DNA of 64,000 nucleotides from Pelomonas sp. Root1444 (lineage in GTDB: Bacteria; Pseudomonadota; Gammaproteobacteria; Burkholderiales; Burkholderiaceae_C), in the NCBI RefSeq assembly GCF_001426885.1, contig NZ_LMFP01000028.1, positions 1,340,067-1,404,066 on the forward strand. Direction: 5' to 3'. The notes below the pieces were generated by a model. The model was not told where the DNA came from. It was given only the letters and a program-made list of their open reading frames with translations, and searched no databases. A program made the translations under genes and the position numbers. How positions within the stretch are numbered: the first letter of the stretch is position 1; the number at the start of each line of letters is the position of its first letter. This document shows, piece after piece, positions 25,705 through 34,030 of the stretch.

Positions 25705-26970
25705 TCAAGCCTTGCTGGCCAGGTAGTCCACGGCCAGGTTGGCCAAGGCCCTGACCCCCACCTCTAGCCCGCGCTCGTCCACGACGAAGCGCGGCGAGTG
25801 GTTGGAGTACGCCTTGGTCGGCTCTATGTCCGGCGGCGTCACGCCGACGAAGAAGAACAGGCCCGGGATCAGCCGCTGAAAGAACGAGAAGTCCTCCGCG
25901 CCGGTGGCCTTGGGCACGACCTCGATGCCCATCGGCCGCGGGCCGGTGCTGGCCACGCGCGTCAGCGTGGGCACCATCTGCTCGGTCAGCACCGGGTCGT
26001 TGCGCGTCACCGGGTAGTTCTTCGTGATGCACACCTTGCAACTCGCGCGCGACGCCGCGGAGATGCCTTCGGCCAGCGTCGTGATGCGCTCGTGGATGGC
26101 GTCGCGCATGCCCTCGTCGAAGCTGCGGATGGTGCCGCGCATCTCCACCGAGTCCGGGATGATGTTCTCGCGCACGCCGCCCTTGATGGCGCCGATGGTG
26201 ACGACGGCCGGCTCGCGGTTCAGGTCCAGCGTGCGGCTGACGATGGTCTGCAGCCCCAGCACGATCTGCGCCGACGTGACGATGGGGTCGATGCCCAGCC
26301 AGGGCGCGGCGCCATGCGTCTGCTTGCCCTGCACGGTGATCTTGAGCTTGTCGGAGCTGGCCATCGTCGGCCCCGGCCGGTAGCCGATGACGCCGGCCGG
26401 CTGGCGCGACGTGACATGCAGGCCGAAGATGGCCTGCGGCGTCGGGTTCTCCAGCGCGCCTTCCTTGATCATCAGCGCCGCGCCGCCCTCCTCGCCTTCG
26501 GGCGGCATCTCCTCGGCGGGCTGGAACAGGAACTTGATGCTGCCCGGGATGTCGGCGCGCAGGCTGGCCAGGATGCTGGCCACGCCCATCAGGATGGCGA
26601 CGTGGCAGTCGTGCCCGCAAGCGTGCATGACGCCCACCTCCTCGCCGTTCCAGACCGCCCGGGCCTTGGACGCGAACGGCAGCTCCACCTCCTCGGTGAC
26701 GGGCAGGCCGTCCATGTCGGCGCGAAGCGCCACCACGCCACCCGGCTTGCCACCCTTGAGCAGCCCGACGACGCCGGTGTGGGCGACGCCGGTCTTGACC
26801 TCGTCGAAGCCCAGCGACCGCAGGTGCTCGGCCACGATGGAGGCGGTGCGGAACTCGCGGTTGCCCAGCTCCGGATGCGCGTGCAGGTCGCGCCGCCAGG
26901 CAATGACTTGCGACTCCAGGGCCGCCGTCAGCGCGGCGATTCTGTCGCTGAGGGAAGGCTGCGGGCTCAT
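25705..26970 (-). CDS. M20 family metallopeptidase/amidohydrolase
   Basis: A 421-residue M20D hydrolase. Zinc ligands are visible in MHACGHDCHVA and FQPAEEMPPEGEEGGAALMIKEGAL (catalytic Glu-Glu), with RRDLHAHPELGNREF at the N-terminus and the AEDFSFFQRLIPGLFFFVG block near the end. The family contains hippurate hydrolases, N-acetyl-L-amino-acid amidohydrolases and indole-acetyl-amino-acid hydrolases; the substrate cannot be specified. Cytosolic, no signal peptide. Confidence 0.92.
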   Translation of the reverse strand: MSPQPSLSDRIAALTAALESQVIAWRRDLHAHPELGNREFRTASIVAEHLRSLGFDEVKTGVAHTGVVGLLKGGKPGGVVALRADMDGLPVTEEVELPFASKARAVWNGEEVGVMHACGHDCHVAILMGVASILASLRADIPGSIKFLFQPAEEMPPEGEEGGAALMIKEGALENPTPQAIFGLHVTSRQPAGVIGYRPGPTMASSDKLKITVQGKQTHGAAPWLGIDPIVTSAQIVLGLQTIVSRTLDLNREPAVVTIGAIKGGVRENIIPDSVEMRGTIRSFDEGMRDAIHERITTLAEGISAASRASCKVCITKNYPVTRNDPVLTEQMVPTLTRVASTGPRPMGIEVVPKATGAEDFSFFQRLIPGLFFFVGVTPPDIEPTKAYSNHSPRFVVDERGLEVGVRALANLAVDYLASKA

Positions 26971-27113
26971 GCGGCCGATGGTAGACCTCGACGGCTCGGC
27001 TGTGAGCCCGCGCGTGTCGGCCGGCCAACAGCCGCCGTAACCGACGTTTCGAATGGGGCCAGGCCGTGACGCCGGTCACCTTCCTATTCACCCAAGCCGT
27101 GGCGCCTGCGCGG

Positions 27114-28037
27114 CTACCTGCCCGTCAGCCGCCTCCAGCGGCGCTTCATGTCCAGCCACTGCCGCCCGCGCGAGCGGTCGATGCGTTTCACGTCGATCAG
27201 CGTGAGCGCGTCGCCGCAGCCGTTGACGGTGTGCAGGCCGGCCGTGTGGCCGTCGCTGGCCAGGTCGCCGGTCAGGCGCTCGATGCCCACCTCGATCTCC
27301 ACGCGTTGCGGCGTCAGCAGAGGGAAGCGCAACAGCCGGGTGGCGCCGCCGTAGCCGGTGGAACTGTCCTGCACCGGCAGCGTCAGCACGCCGTCGCGGC
27401 CGACGAAGGGCCGGCCGGCCGGCCGGGCGCCGTCGCGGTTCACGCGCACCGGGTTGCCGGCCAACGGCGTCCAGGGGCCCCTCAGCACGGGAGCATGGGC
27501 GATGTGCAGCTCGCGCTGGTCGCGCGCGCCGGGGCCGACCAGCGTGTAGAACATCCACCAGCGACCGCCGTGCTCGATCAGCGCGGCGTCGGCTCCGGGC
27601 AGGCCCGTCAGCAGCGCACACTCGCGCTCCCAGTGGTTCAGCGAGGCGTCGGCCGCGCGGTAGAGGGCGATCTCGCCGGCCTGGTAGCTCTCCGGCACCA
27701 TCCAGGCCTCGCCGTCGTGCTCGAAGACCTGCGGGAACGACAGGTGGAAGGGCTTGTCCAGCACCGTCGCCTGGCCGCGCCAGTGCAGGTCGGCCAGCGT
27801 GAACTCATGGCGCTCGATGGTGGCGCGCTTGACGCGGTAGTCGTAGGCCTCGACGAAGACATGCAGCGCGTCTGCGCGCACCAGGCCGAAGGGGTCGGCC
27901 AGGTAGCGCCAGGGGCCGGCGTCCGGCAGCCAGGTGATGCGGTCTCGCGCCGCGCTCAGCGTGCGCGCATCCAGGTCTGCGACGGGGACGGGAACGATGC
28001 CGACCTGCCAGAAGTCGGTGCGCGGCCTTTTGAACAT
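27114..28037 (-). CDS. Glucosamine inositolphosphorylceramide transferase-like beta-propeller protein
   Basis: A 307-residue protein that looks like a five-bladed beta-propeller, related to the N-terminal domain of the plant glucosamine inositolphosphorylceramide transferase. Seen: WQVGIVPVPVADLD, then WLPDAGPWRYLADPFGLVRADALHVFVEAYDY, SFPQVFEHDGEAWMVPESYQAGEIALYRA, GADAALIEHGGRWWMFYTL and GRPFVGRDGVL, with aspartate/glutamate residues placed as in GH43/GH32-type propellers. In bacteria these proteins usually sit in cell-surface glycan loci. It overlaps the upstream glycosyltransferase (TGATG), so the pair is cotranslated. Confidence 0.65.
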   Translation of the reverse strand: MFKRPRTDFWQVGIVPVPVADLDARTLSAARDRITWLPDAGPWRYLADPFGLVRADALHVFVEAYDYRVKRATIERHEFTLADLHWRGQATVLDKPFHLSFPQVFEHDGEAWMVPESYQAGEIALYRAADASLNHWERECALLTGLPGADAALIEHGGRWWMFYTLVGPGARDQRELHIAHAPVLRGPWTPLAGNPVRVNRDGARPAGRPFVGRDGVLTLPVQDSSTGYGGATRLLRFPLLTPQRVEIEVGIERLTGDLASDGHTAGLHTVNGCGDALTLIDVKRIDRSRGRQWLDMKRRWRRLTGR

Positions 28038-29128
28038 CAGAGCTGCTGGGCGGCGTAGGCCTCGTCCGGTTCCTCTGCGTGTTGCAACAGCGCGGCACGG
28101 TGAAGCATCACGTCGCGGTAGAAGCCCAGCGTGCGGGCCACGGCGTTGGTGCGATCGTAGGCAGCGGTCGCGTAACTCACGCCGCGCTGCTGCGGCGGCA
28201 GGGCGCGCAGCCGCGCCAGTTCCTCGGCGATGGCGCAGCCCAGCAGTTGGGCATCGCCAACGGCCACAAGGCGCGCCGGCTGGCCGGCCAGCATCTCCCG
28301 CGGGCCCTGCGTGGCGGTGGACAACACCGGCCGCCCGGCACGCATGGCTTCCAGGATGGCCAGCGGGAAGGCCTCCTCCCGCGACGGCGACACGAACAGG
28401 TCGAAGGATTTCAGCGCCTGGTCGACGTCCGTGCGGTAGCCCAGCAGGCGGACCCGCGCGTCGCCGGCGGCCAGCGCCTTGAGCTGCGACTCGTCCGGCC
28501 CCTCGCCCAGGATGGCCAGTACGGCATCGGCCGGCGCGTGGGCCTTGAACCCCTGGATCAGCAAGTCCATGCCCTTGCTGGCGTGCAGGCGGCCCACGCT
28601 GCCGACCAGCAGCTGTTCCGGCGCCAGGCCCAGCTCCACGCGCAGGTCGCTGGGGCGGGCGGTGGCCGCGGGGGCGCGCTCCGGCGCCCAGTTGTAGATG
28701 ACGCTGGCGAGCGCACCGCCCGTGGGCAACCCATCTTGCTGGGCCCGGTTCACGCAGACCAGGCCGTCCAGCCGTGCATGGTGGTGGGCCTTGTAACCGA
28801 CATGCAGCGTACCGATGCGGGTGGCGCTGCGGGCGTGAGCCACCGCCTTGCAGGCCGGGCCGAGGTGGCCGTGGCAGACGTCGGCGCCGAGCCGACGCGC
28901 CAGCGCCGCCACACGCCAGCCGCGCAGCAGCGGCAGCTTCAGGCCGTGAAAGTGCACCTCCGCGGCCAGGGCGCCGGCGACTGCCGAGCCGGCCGAGCCA
29001 ATGACGTGGACGCGGTACCCCAGCGCGGCCTGCGCGTTGGCCAGGTCGATGCAGTGGCTTTCACCCCCTGCGATGCGCGAAGAGAACACGACGTGGACCA
29101 GGGTCAACGGGTCGAAGGGAGGGGGCAT
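28037..29128 (-). CDS. Glycosyltransferase family 4 protein
   Basis: A 363-residue GT-B enzyme. An N-terminal Rossmann domain begins LVHVVFSSRIAGGESHCIDLANAQAALGYRVHVIG; the C-terminal domain has LLVGSVGRLHASKGMDLLIQGF, LAILGEGPDESQLKAL, VRLLGYRTDVDQALKSFDLFVSPSREEAFPLAILEAMRAGRPVL with the E-x7-E motif (EEAFPLAILE). It presumably transfers a sugar from a nucleotide donor to a surface glycan or lipid. The ATG is taken just before the first beta strand. An inverted repeat TTGACA-N12-TGTCAA sits 51 bases upstream of its start. Confidence 0.85.
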   Translation of the reverse strand: MPPPFDPLTLVHVVFSSRIAGGESHCIDLANAQAALGYRVHVIGSAGSAVAGALAAEVHFHGLKLPLLRGWRVAALARRLGADVCHGHLGPACKAVAHARSATRIGTLHVGYKAHHHARLDGLVCVNRAQQDGLPTGGALASVIYNWAPERAPAATARPSDLRVELGLAPEQLLVGSVGRLHASKGMDLLIQGFKAHAPADAVLAILGEGPDESQLKALAAGDARVRLLGYRTDVDQALKSFDLFVSPSREEAFPLAILEAMRAGRPVLSTATQGPREMLAGQPARLVAVGDAQLLGCAIAEELARLRALPPQQRGVSYATAAYDRTNAVARTLGFYRDVMLHRAALLQHAEEPDEAYAAQQL

Positions 29129-29178
29129 GGCAAATTTCGGCAGGCGAGGCGTCAAGGCGGCAAACAAAACTTTACCGG

Positions 29179-29202
29179 TTGACACATTCCGAAACCTGTC
29201 AA
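29179..29202 (-). promoter_or_regulatory. Inverted repeat upstream of the glycosyltransferase pair
   Basis: TTGACA-N12-TGTCAA is a perfect 6-base inverted repeat 51-74 bases in front of the glycosyltransferase start. On the minus strand the distal half is a consensus -35 hexamer, but no -10 at proper distance is clear. It could be a regulator half-site pair. Confidence 0.35.
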
Positions 29203-29305
29203 ATGCCCCAGGGTGGTGCAAACCCTGCCCGCGCCTGGGGGATCACAGCATGGCAGCAGCCGCGTCAGTGAGCTTGCTGCGCGCTGTCGGGGCGCTCCCC
29301 GCCCC

Positions 29306-29334
29306 GACCGGGGGCGGCGCTTGAGCCCCCGGTC
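29306..29334. terminator. Strong hairpin at the end of the triple-repeat gene
   Basis: GACCGGGGGC (29306-29315) pairs perfectly with GCCCCCGGTC (29325-29334) over a 9-base loop and touches the stop codon of the leftward gene. It has no clear U-run, so it may act as a transcript-stabilising hairpin rather than a full terminator. Confidence 0.45.
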
Positions 29335-29734
29335 AGCGTGCGCGGCTGACCCACTCGCTACGTGACTCGTCGTAGCGGTACATCATCAGGAAGCGCTGCG
29401 TCTCCATGTTGACCTGCTCGCGCGTCAGCGTGCTCATCTCGCGCGGCGCCTTCAGCGGCACCCAGGTGCCGACGGAATCGTCGTAGACGTTCATGCGCAG
29501 GAACTGGTCGCGCATGGCCAGCACCTCGGCGCGCGACATGACGCCCTTGGGCGGCTCCATGCCGGACTTCAGCACCCACATGCCGGTCAACTCGTCCCAG
29601 CGCATCAGCGCCAAGAAGCTGTCGCGGTCCATCTTCACCTGCTCGCGAGTCAGGTTCTGGGCGGTCGCAGGCAGGGCGATGGCGGACAGGGCCGTGGCCA
29701 GCACGAGGGGCAGCAGAGAAAGGCGTGTCTTCAT
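29333..29734 (-). CDS. Secreted protein of three tandem ~37-residue repeats
   Basis: A 133-residue protein: signal peptide to about residue 26 (ending PATAQ), then three repeats starting at residues 28, 66 and 103. Each has the form (L/M)(S/T)R(E/A)(Q/E)V - about 7 residues - FL - 2-4 residues - (R/N)(W/Y)D(E/D) - 4 residues - WV. I do not recognise the family. It is predicted periplasmic or secreted, with no cysteines and no anchor. The ATG after a GGAGACC-like ribosome-binding site is preferred to one four codons upstream. It stands in the interrupted flg region, divergent from flgI. Confidence 0.65.
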   Translation of the reverse strand: MKTRLSLLPLVLATALSAIALPATAQNLTREQVKMDRDSFLALMRWDELTGMWVLKSGMEPPKGVMSRAEVLAMRDQFLRMNVYDDSVGTWVPLKAPREMSTLTREQVNMETQRFLMMYRYDESRSEWVSRAR

Positions 29735-30040
29735 TTCGGTCTCCAAGAGTGGGGGATGGAAAGGGTCGCTGTGCCGACTGGGCGCCTCAGTGCTTCACAG
29801 GTGGCCAGTGGTCGGGCGGGCGGCCCCGTCCTTACAGCGTGACCAGACTCTTGGCGCGTTGCGTCGCAAACCCCCAGGCCGGCGCGCCAGCCGAATCCCT
29901 GCGAGCAAGCGGTTCACGCGCAATGAGTCGTGAAAAATGCCATCCCTCCACCGGACCGGCCGCCCACGGCTTCGAAAAGCCGGGCGCTCCCCGCCCTTTT
30001 CAGCGGCTTGACGGGCTCAAGCATCCGCAGAATCGGTCGA
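29735..30040. other. 306-base region upstream of flgI
   Basis: No gene is supported here. An 8-base inverted pair, CCAAGAGT (29743-29750) and ACTCTTGG (29847-29854), is the only visible symmetry. The region must hold a promoter for flgIJKL, because the flgBCDEFGH transcript is separated from it by leftward genes, but no sigma-28-type sequence or clear -35/-10 pair was found. Confidence 0.3.
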
Positions 30041-31147
30041 GTGAAGTACCTGCAAGCCCTCCTCCTCGCCCTGGCCGTCGTGCTGGCCCCGGTTGCACCG
30101 GCGCAAGCCGCCCGCATCAAGGAAGTCGCGTCCGTCGCCGGCGTGCGATCCAACCCGTTGACGGGCTACGGCCTGGTCGTGGGGCTGGACGGCACCGGCG
30201 ACCAGACGACCCAGGCGCCTTTCACCGGCCAGAGCCTGACGGCCATGCTGCAGCAGTTCGGCGTCATCCTGCCGCAGGGCGTGACCATGCAGCCGCGCAA
30301 CATCGCCGCCGTGATGGTGACGGCTTCGCTGCCGCCTTTCGCGCAGCCCGGCCAGCAGCTGGACATCAACGTCTCGTCCATCGGCAATGCCAAGAGCCTG
30401 CGCGGCGGCACGCTGATCGCGACACCGCTGCGCGGCGCGGACGGCCAGGTCTACGCCATCGCCCAGGGCAACCTGGTGGTCGGCGGCGCCGGCGCCTCCG
30501 CTGGCGGCTCCAAGGTGCAGATCAACCACCTGAGCGCCGGCCGCATCCCGAGCGGCGCCCTCGTCGAGCGCTCCGTGCCCACGCCGCTGGCGCAGGGCGA
30601 CAGCATCCAGCTCGACCTGAACAGCAGCGACTTCGCCACCGCCCGTGCCGTCGCCCAGGCCATCAACAAGGCCAAGGGCAACGGCACCGCCCAGGCACTG
30701 GACGGCCGCGTGGTGCGTGTGCGCGCCCCCGTCACTCCGGACGAGCGCGTCGGCTTCCTGGCCGACGTCGAGAACCTCGCCATCGACATGGCCTCGCCCG
30801 CCGCCCGCGTCGTCATCAATGCCCGCACCGGCTCCATCGTCATGAACCAGGCCGTCACGCTGTCGGCCTGCGCCGTGGCACACGGCAGCCTGTCGGTGAC
30901 GATCAACTCCACGCCCGTCATCAGCCAGCCCAACGCCCTGTCCAGCGGCCAGACGGTCGTCACCGAGAAGGCCGACATCGCCATCCGCCAGGAGCCCGGC
31001 AGCCTCATCCAGCTGGCCGCCGGTGCGCGCCTGTCGGATGTCGTCAAGGCGCTGAACTCGCTCGGCGCCACGCCCCAGGATCTGCTCGCGATCCTGCAGG
31101 CGATGAAAAGCGCGGGCGCTTTGAATGCCGAGCTCGAGGTGATCTGA
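30041..31147 (+). CDS. flgI: Flagellar P-ring protein FlgI
   Basis: A 368-residue periplasmic ring protein. From the GTG start a signal peptide (VKYLQALLLALAVVLAPVAPAQA) precedes the mature N-terminus ARIKEVASVAGVRSNPLTGYGLVVGLDGTGDQTTQAPFTGQSLTAMLQQFG, the FlgI hallmark. The C-terminus LSDVVKALNSLGATPQDLLAILQAMKSAGALNAELEVI is complete. GTG is chosen because it gives a normal signal peptide; 37 in-frame codons upstream would spoil it. The stop overlaps the flgJ ATG by one base (TGATG). Confidence 0.96.
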   Translation: MKYLQALLLALAVVLAPVAPAQAARIKEVASVAGVRSNPLTGYGLVVGLDGTGDQTTQAPFTGQSLTAMLQQFGVILPQGVTMQPRNIAAVMVTASLPPFAQPGQQLDINVSSIGNAKSLRGGTLIATPLRGADGQVYAIAQGNLVVGGAGASAGGSKVQINHLSAGRIPSGALVERSVPTPLAQGDSIQLDLNSSDFATARAVAQAINKAKGNGTAQALDGRVVRVRAPVTPDERVGFLADVENLAIDMASPAARVVINARTGSIVMNQAVTLSACAVAHGSLSVTINSTPVISQPNALSSGQTVVTEKADIAIRQEPGSLIQLAAGARLSDVVKALNSLGATPQDLLAILQAMKSAGALNAELEVI

Positions 31148-32019
31148 TGTCTTCGTCCTTCCAGTCCATCTCCGGCCAGAGCCTTGGCAGCCTTGACGCC
31201 CTCAAGGCCTCGGCCGCACGCGATCCCAAGGCCAGCATCCGCGAGACGGCCAAGCAGTTCGAATCGCTGTTCATGCAAGAGGTCATGAAGAGCATGCGCG
31301 CGTCCACGCTGGCCAGCGGCATGCTGGACAACAACGCCACGCAGCTTGGCAGCGAGATGCTGGACACGCAGTTCGCCGGCAAGATGAGCGGCCTGCCCGG
31401 CGGGCTGTCGGACGCGATCCAGAAACAGCTGCAGCGCCAGATGGGCATCCAGGACCTGTCGCCCGAGAACATCAAGAAGAACAGCCAGACGACGCTGGCC
31501 CAGGCGCTGCCGGCGCTGGCCACCAAGGGCATCCCAAACCACGTGCAGAGCTTCATCCAGAAGCACGACGCCTCGGCCAAGGCGGCCTCCGCGGCCACCG
31601 GCATCCCGGCCAGCTTCATGGTCGCGCAGGCCGCGCACGAGAGCGGCTGGGGCAAGCGCGAGATCACCGGCACCGACGGCACCAAGAGCCACAACATCTT
31701 CGGCATCAAGGCCACGCCCGGCTGGACGGGCAAGACCGTCGACGTGCGCACCACCGAGGTCATCAACGGCCAGGCGGTCAAGGTGACGGCCAAGTTCCGC
31801 GCCTACGGCAGCTACGACGAGGCCTTCAAAGACTACGCCCGCCTGCTGGGCAGCAACGACCGCTATGCCAAGGTCGTGGCGCAAGCCCAGAACGGCAACG
31901 CGGCCGGCTTCGCGCGCGGCCTGCAGCAGGCCGGCTATGCGACCGACCCTGCCTACGCGGAGAAAATCGCCAAGACCATCCACACCACCCAGCGTGTCCA
32001 AAGCACGCTGATGGCCTGA
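31147..32019 (+). CDS. flgJ: Flagellar assembly peptidoglycan hydrolase FlgJ
   Basis: A 290-residue dual-domain FlgJ: an N-terminal rod-capping half (ETAKQFESLFMQEVMKSMRASTLASGMLDNNATQLGSEMLDTQFAGKM) and a C-terminal glucosaminidase/muramidase domain starting near residue 140 (FMVAQAAHESGWGKREI with the catalytic glutamate, then HNIFGIKA and YDEAFKDYARLL). It opens the peptidoglycan for rod passage. Confidence 0.96.
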   Translation: MSSSFQSISGQSLGSLDALKASAARDPKASIRETAKQFESLFMQEVMKSMRASTLASGMLDNNATQLGSEMLDTQFAGKMSGLPGGLSDAIQKQLQRQMGIQDLSPENIKKNSQTTLAQALPALATKGIPNHVQSFIQKHDASAKAASAATGIPASFMVAQAAHESGWGKREITGTDGTKSHNIFGIKATPGWTGKTVDVRTTEVINGQAVKVTAKFRAYGSYDEAFKDYARLLGSNDRYAKVVAQAQNGNAAGFARGLQQAGYATDPAYAEKIAKTIHTTQRVQSTLMA

Positions 32020-32030
32020 GGACCTAGAAG

Positions 32031-34013
32031 ATGGCCGGCCTGCTTTCCCTCGGCGCCCGCGCGATGTTCGCCAACCAGGCGGCATTGCAGACCATTGGCC
32101 AGAACATCGCCAATGCGAACACGGTCGGCTATTCGCGCCAGTCGGTCACGCTGACGACCTCGCCGGGCCAGTACACCGGCGCGGGCTTCTTCGGCAAGGG
32201 CGTGGACGTGCAGACCGTCGTGCGCTCGCACAACGAGTTCCTGACCAAGGAGGCCGCCAGCTCCAAGTCCACCGCCTCGGCCGATGCGACGCGCGCCGAG
32301 CAGCTGTCGCGCATGGAGAAGATCTTCCAGCCCGGCACCGAAGGCCTGGGCTATGCCGCCAGCCAGTTCCTCAACGCCATGGTCGACGTGACCAGCCGGC
32401 CGAGCGATCCCTCGGCCCGCCAGGTGGCGCTGGGCCGCGCCAGCGAGATGGCCGTGCGTTTCGCCAACGCGGGCGCGCAGCTGACCGACCTGCAGAGCGG
32501 CGTCGTCAGCGATCTCAAGGCCTCGGTCACCGTCGTCAACCAGCTCGCCCAGCAGATTGCCAACGTCAACGACCAGATCTCCAAGACGCGCGGCAGCGGC
32601 CACACGCCCAACGACCTGCTGGACCAGCGCGACCGCCTGATCTCGCAGCTCGGCGAATACGTGGCCGTCACGACGCTGCCGGCGGACGACGACACCGTCG
32701 GCGTCTTCATCGGCGGCGGCCAGCGCCTGGTGCTGGGCAACCAGGCCTCGGCGCTGCAGGTGTCGGCCGACAGCTACGACCCGCAGCGCGCCGTGTTGTC
32801 GCTGAAGGAAGGCAATATCAACCGCGCTCTGGATGAAAGCGTGCTGACCGGCGGCTCCATGGCCGCGCTGCTGGCCTTCCAGAACAGCGACCTGCAGGAC
32901 GCCAAGAACATGCTCGGCCAGCTGGCCGCGGCCATCGGCACGCGCGTCAACGACCAGAACGCCCTCGGCCTGAACCTGTCCAACCCGCCGGGCAAGGGCG
33001 GAAACATCTTCAACGTCGCGGCGCCGCGCGTGATGGCGGCCGCCAGCAACGCGCGCAACCCCGACGGCAGCCTCGTCTCGGGCGTGCAGGCCAGCATCGT
33101 CAATGCCGGGCAGCTGCAGGCCAGCAGCTACAAGCTGACCTCCAGCGCACCGGGCAGCTACGAGGTGACGCGGCTGTCCGACGGGCTGGTGCGCACCGTC
33201 AACGACGGCGACACGCTGGACGGCTTCCAGATCAGCTTCGCGCCCTCGGCCCCGGCGGTGGGCGAGAGCTTCCTCATCGAGCCGGTCGGCTCGGCGGCGC
33301 TGGAGATGCGCCGCGTGCTCGACAACCCGAACGGCCTGGCCGCGGCGTCGCCGCTGACGGCGTCCGCCTCGGTCAACAACACCGGCACCGCCAGCGTCGA
33401 CAGCGTCTACGCCGTCAACGGCAGCTTCGACGCGGCCCGCGCGCCCATCACGCTGGAGTTCGGCGACCCCGACCCCGCCAACGCCGCCAACCTGCAGTAC
33501 ACGCTGACGCTGGCGGACGGCAGCGTGCTCAGCGGCATCTGGAGCCCTGGCCAGCCCATCGGCAACCAGCCGGCGGCCGGCATCGACCTCGGCTTCGAGC
33601 TGCGCACCAACGGCGTGCCGCGCAAGGGCGACCGGATCGCGCTGGACCCGACGATCTACACGGCGACGAACAACGGCAACGCCAAGGCCTTCCTGAACAT
33701 CCAGTCCGAGGGCTTCGTCGGCCGGCAGCTGCAGCCCGACGGCAGCATCACCGCAGGCGCCACCATCACCGACGCCTATGCCAGCACGATGAGCGAGATC
33801 GGCGCGCGCGTGCAGAGCGCGGGCTACCTGTCTGGCGTGTCGACCAGCGTCGCCGCCGACGCCGAGGCCACGCGCGCCGGCCAGGCCGGCGTCAACCTGG
33901 ACGAGGAAGCGGCGCGGCTGATGCAGTTCCAGCAGAACTACCAGGCCGCCGCCAAGGTGTTGCAGACGGCGCAGGCGCTGTTCGACGAACTGATGCGCAT
34001 CGCCGCTCGATAG
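32031..34013 (+). CDS. flgK: Flagellar hook-associated protein 1 FlgK
   Basis: A 660-residue hook-filament junction protein. The N-terminus LLSLGARAMFANQAALQTIGQNIANANTVGYSRQSVTL and C-terminus AGVNLDEEAARLMQFQQNYQAAAKVLQTAQALFDELMRIAAR are diagnostic; the variable domain in the middle is larger than in E. coli FlgK (547 residues), as often in Burkholderiales. It is exported with the help of FlgN. Confidence 0.97.
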   Translation: MAGLLSLGARAMFANQAALQTIGQNIANANTVGYSRQSVTLTTSPGQYTGAGFFGKGVDVQTVVRSHNEFLTKEAASSKSTASADATRAEQLSRMEKIFQPGTEGLGYAASQFLNAMVDVTSRPSDPSARQVALGRASEMAVRFANAGAQLTDLQSGVVSDLKASVTVVNQLAQQIANVNDQISKTRGSGHTPNDLLDQRDRLISQLGEYVAVTTLPADDDTVGVFIGGGQRLVLGNQASALQVSADSYDPQRAVLSLKEGNINRALDESVLTGGSMAALLAFQNSDLQDAKNMLGQLAAAIGTRVNDQNALGLNLSNPPGKGGNIFNVAAPRVMAAASNARNPDGSLVSGVQASIVNAGQLQASSYKLTSSAPGSYEVTRLSDGLVRTVNDGDTLDGFQISFAPSAPAVGESFLIEPVGSAALEMRRVLDNPNGLAAASPLTASASVNNTGTASVDSVYAVNGSFDAARAPITLEFGDPDPANAANLQYTLTLADGSVLSGIWSPGQPIGNQPAAGIDLGFELRTNGVPRKGDRIALDPTIYTATNNGNAKAFLNIQSEGFVGRQLQPDGSITAGATITDAYASTMSEIGARVQSAGYLSGVSTSVAADAEATRAGQAGVNLDEEAARLMQFQQNYQAAAKVLQTAQALFDELMRIAAR

Positions 34014-34030
34014 GCCCCCGAGGTCAACCC

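Noticed and set aside
24822..30040. Prophage, transposon or integrative element
   Set aside because: No integrase, transposase, tRNA edge or flanking direct repeats are visible. Acquisition is suggested only by composition and synteny.
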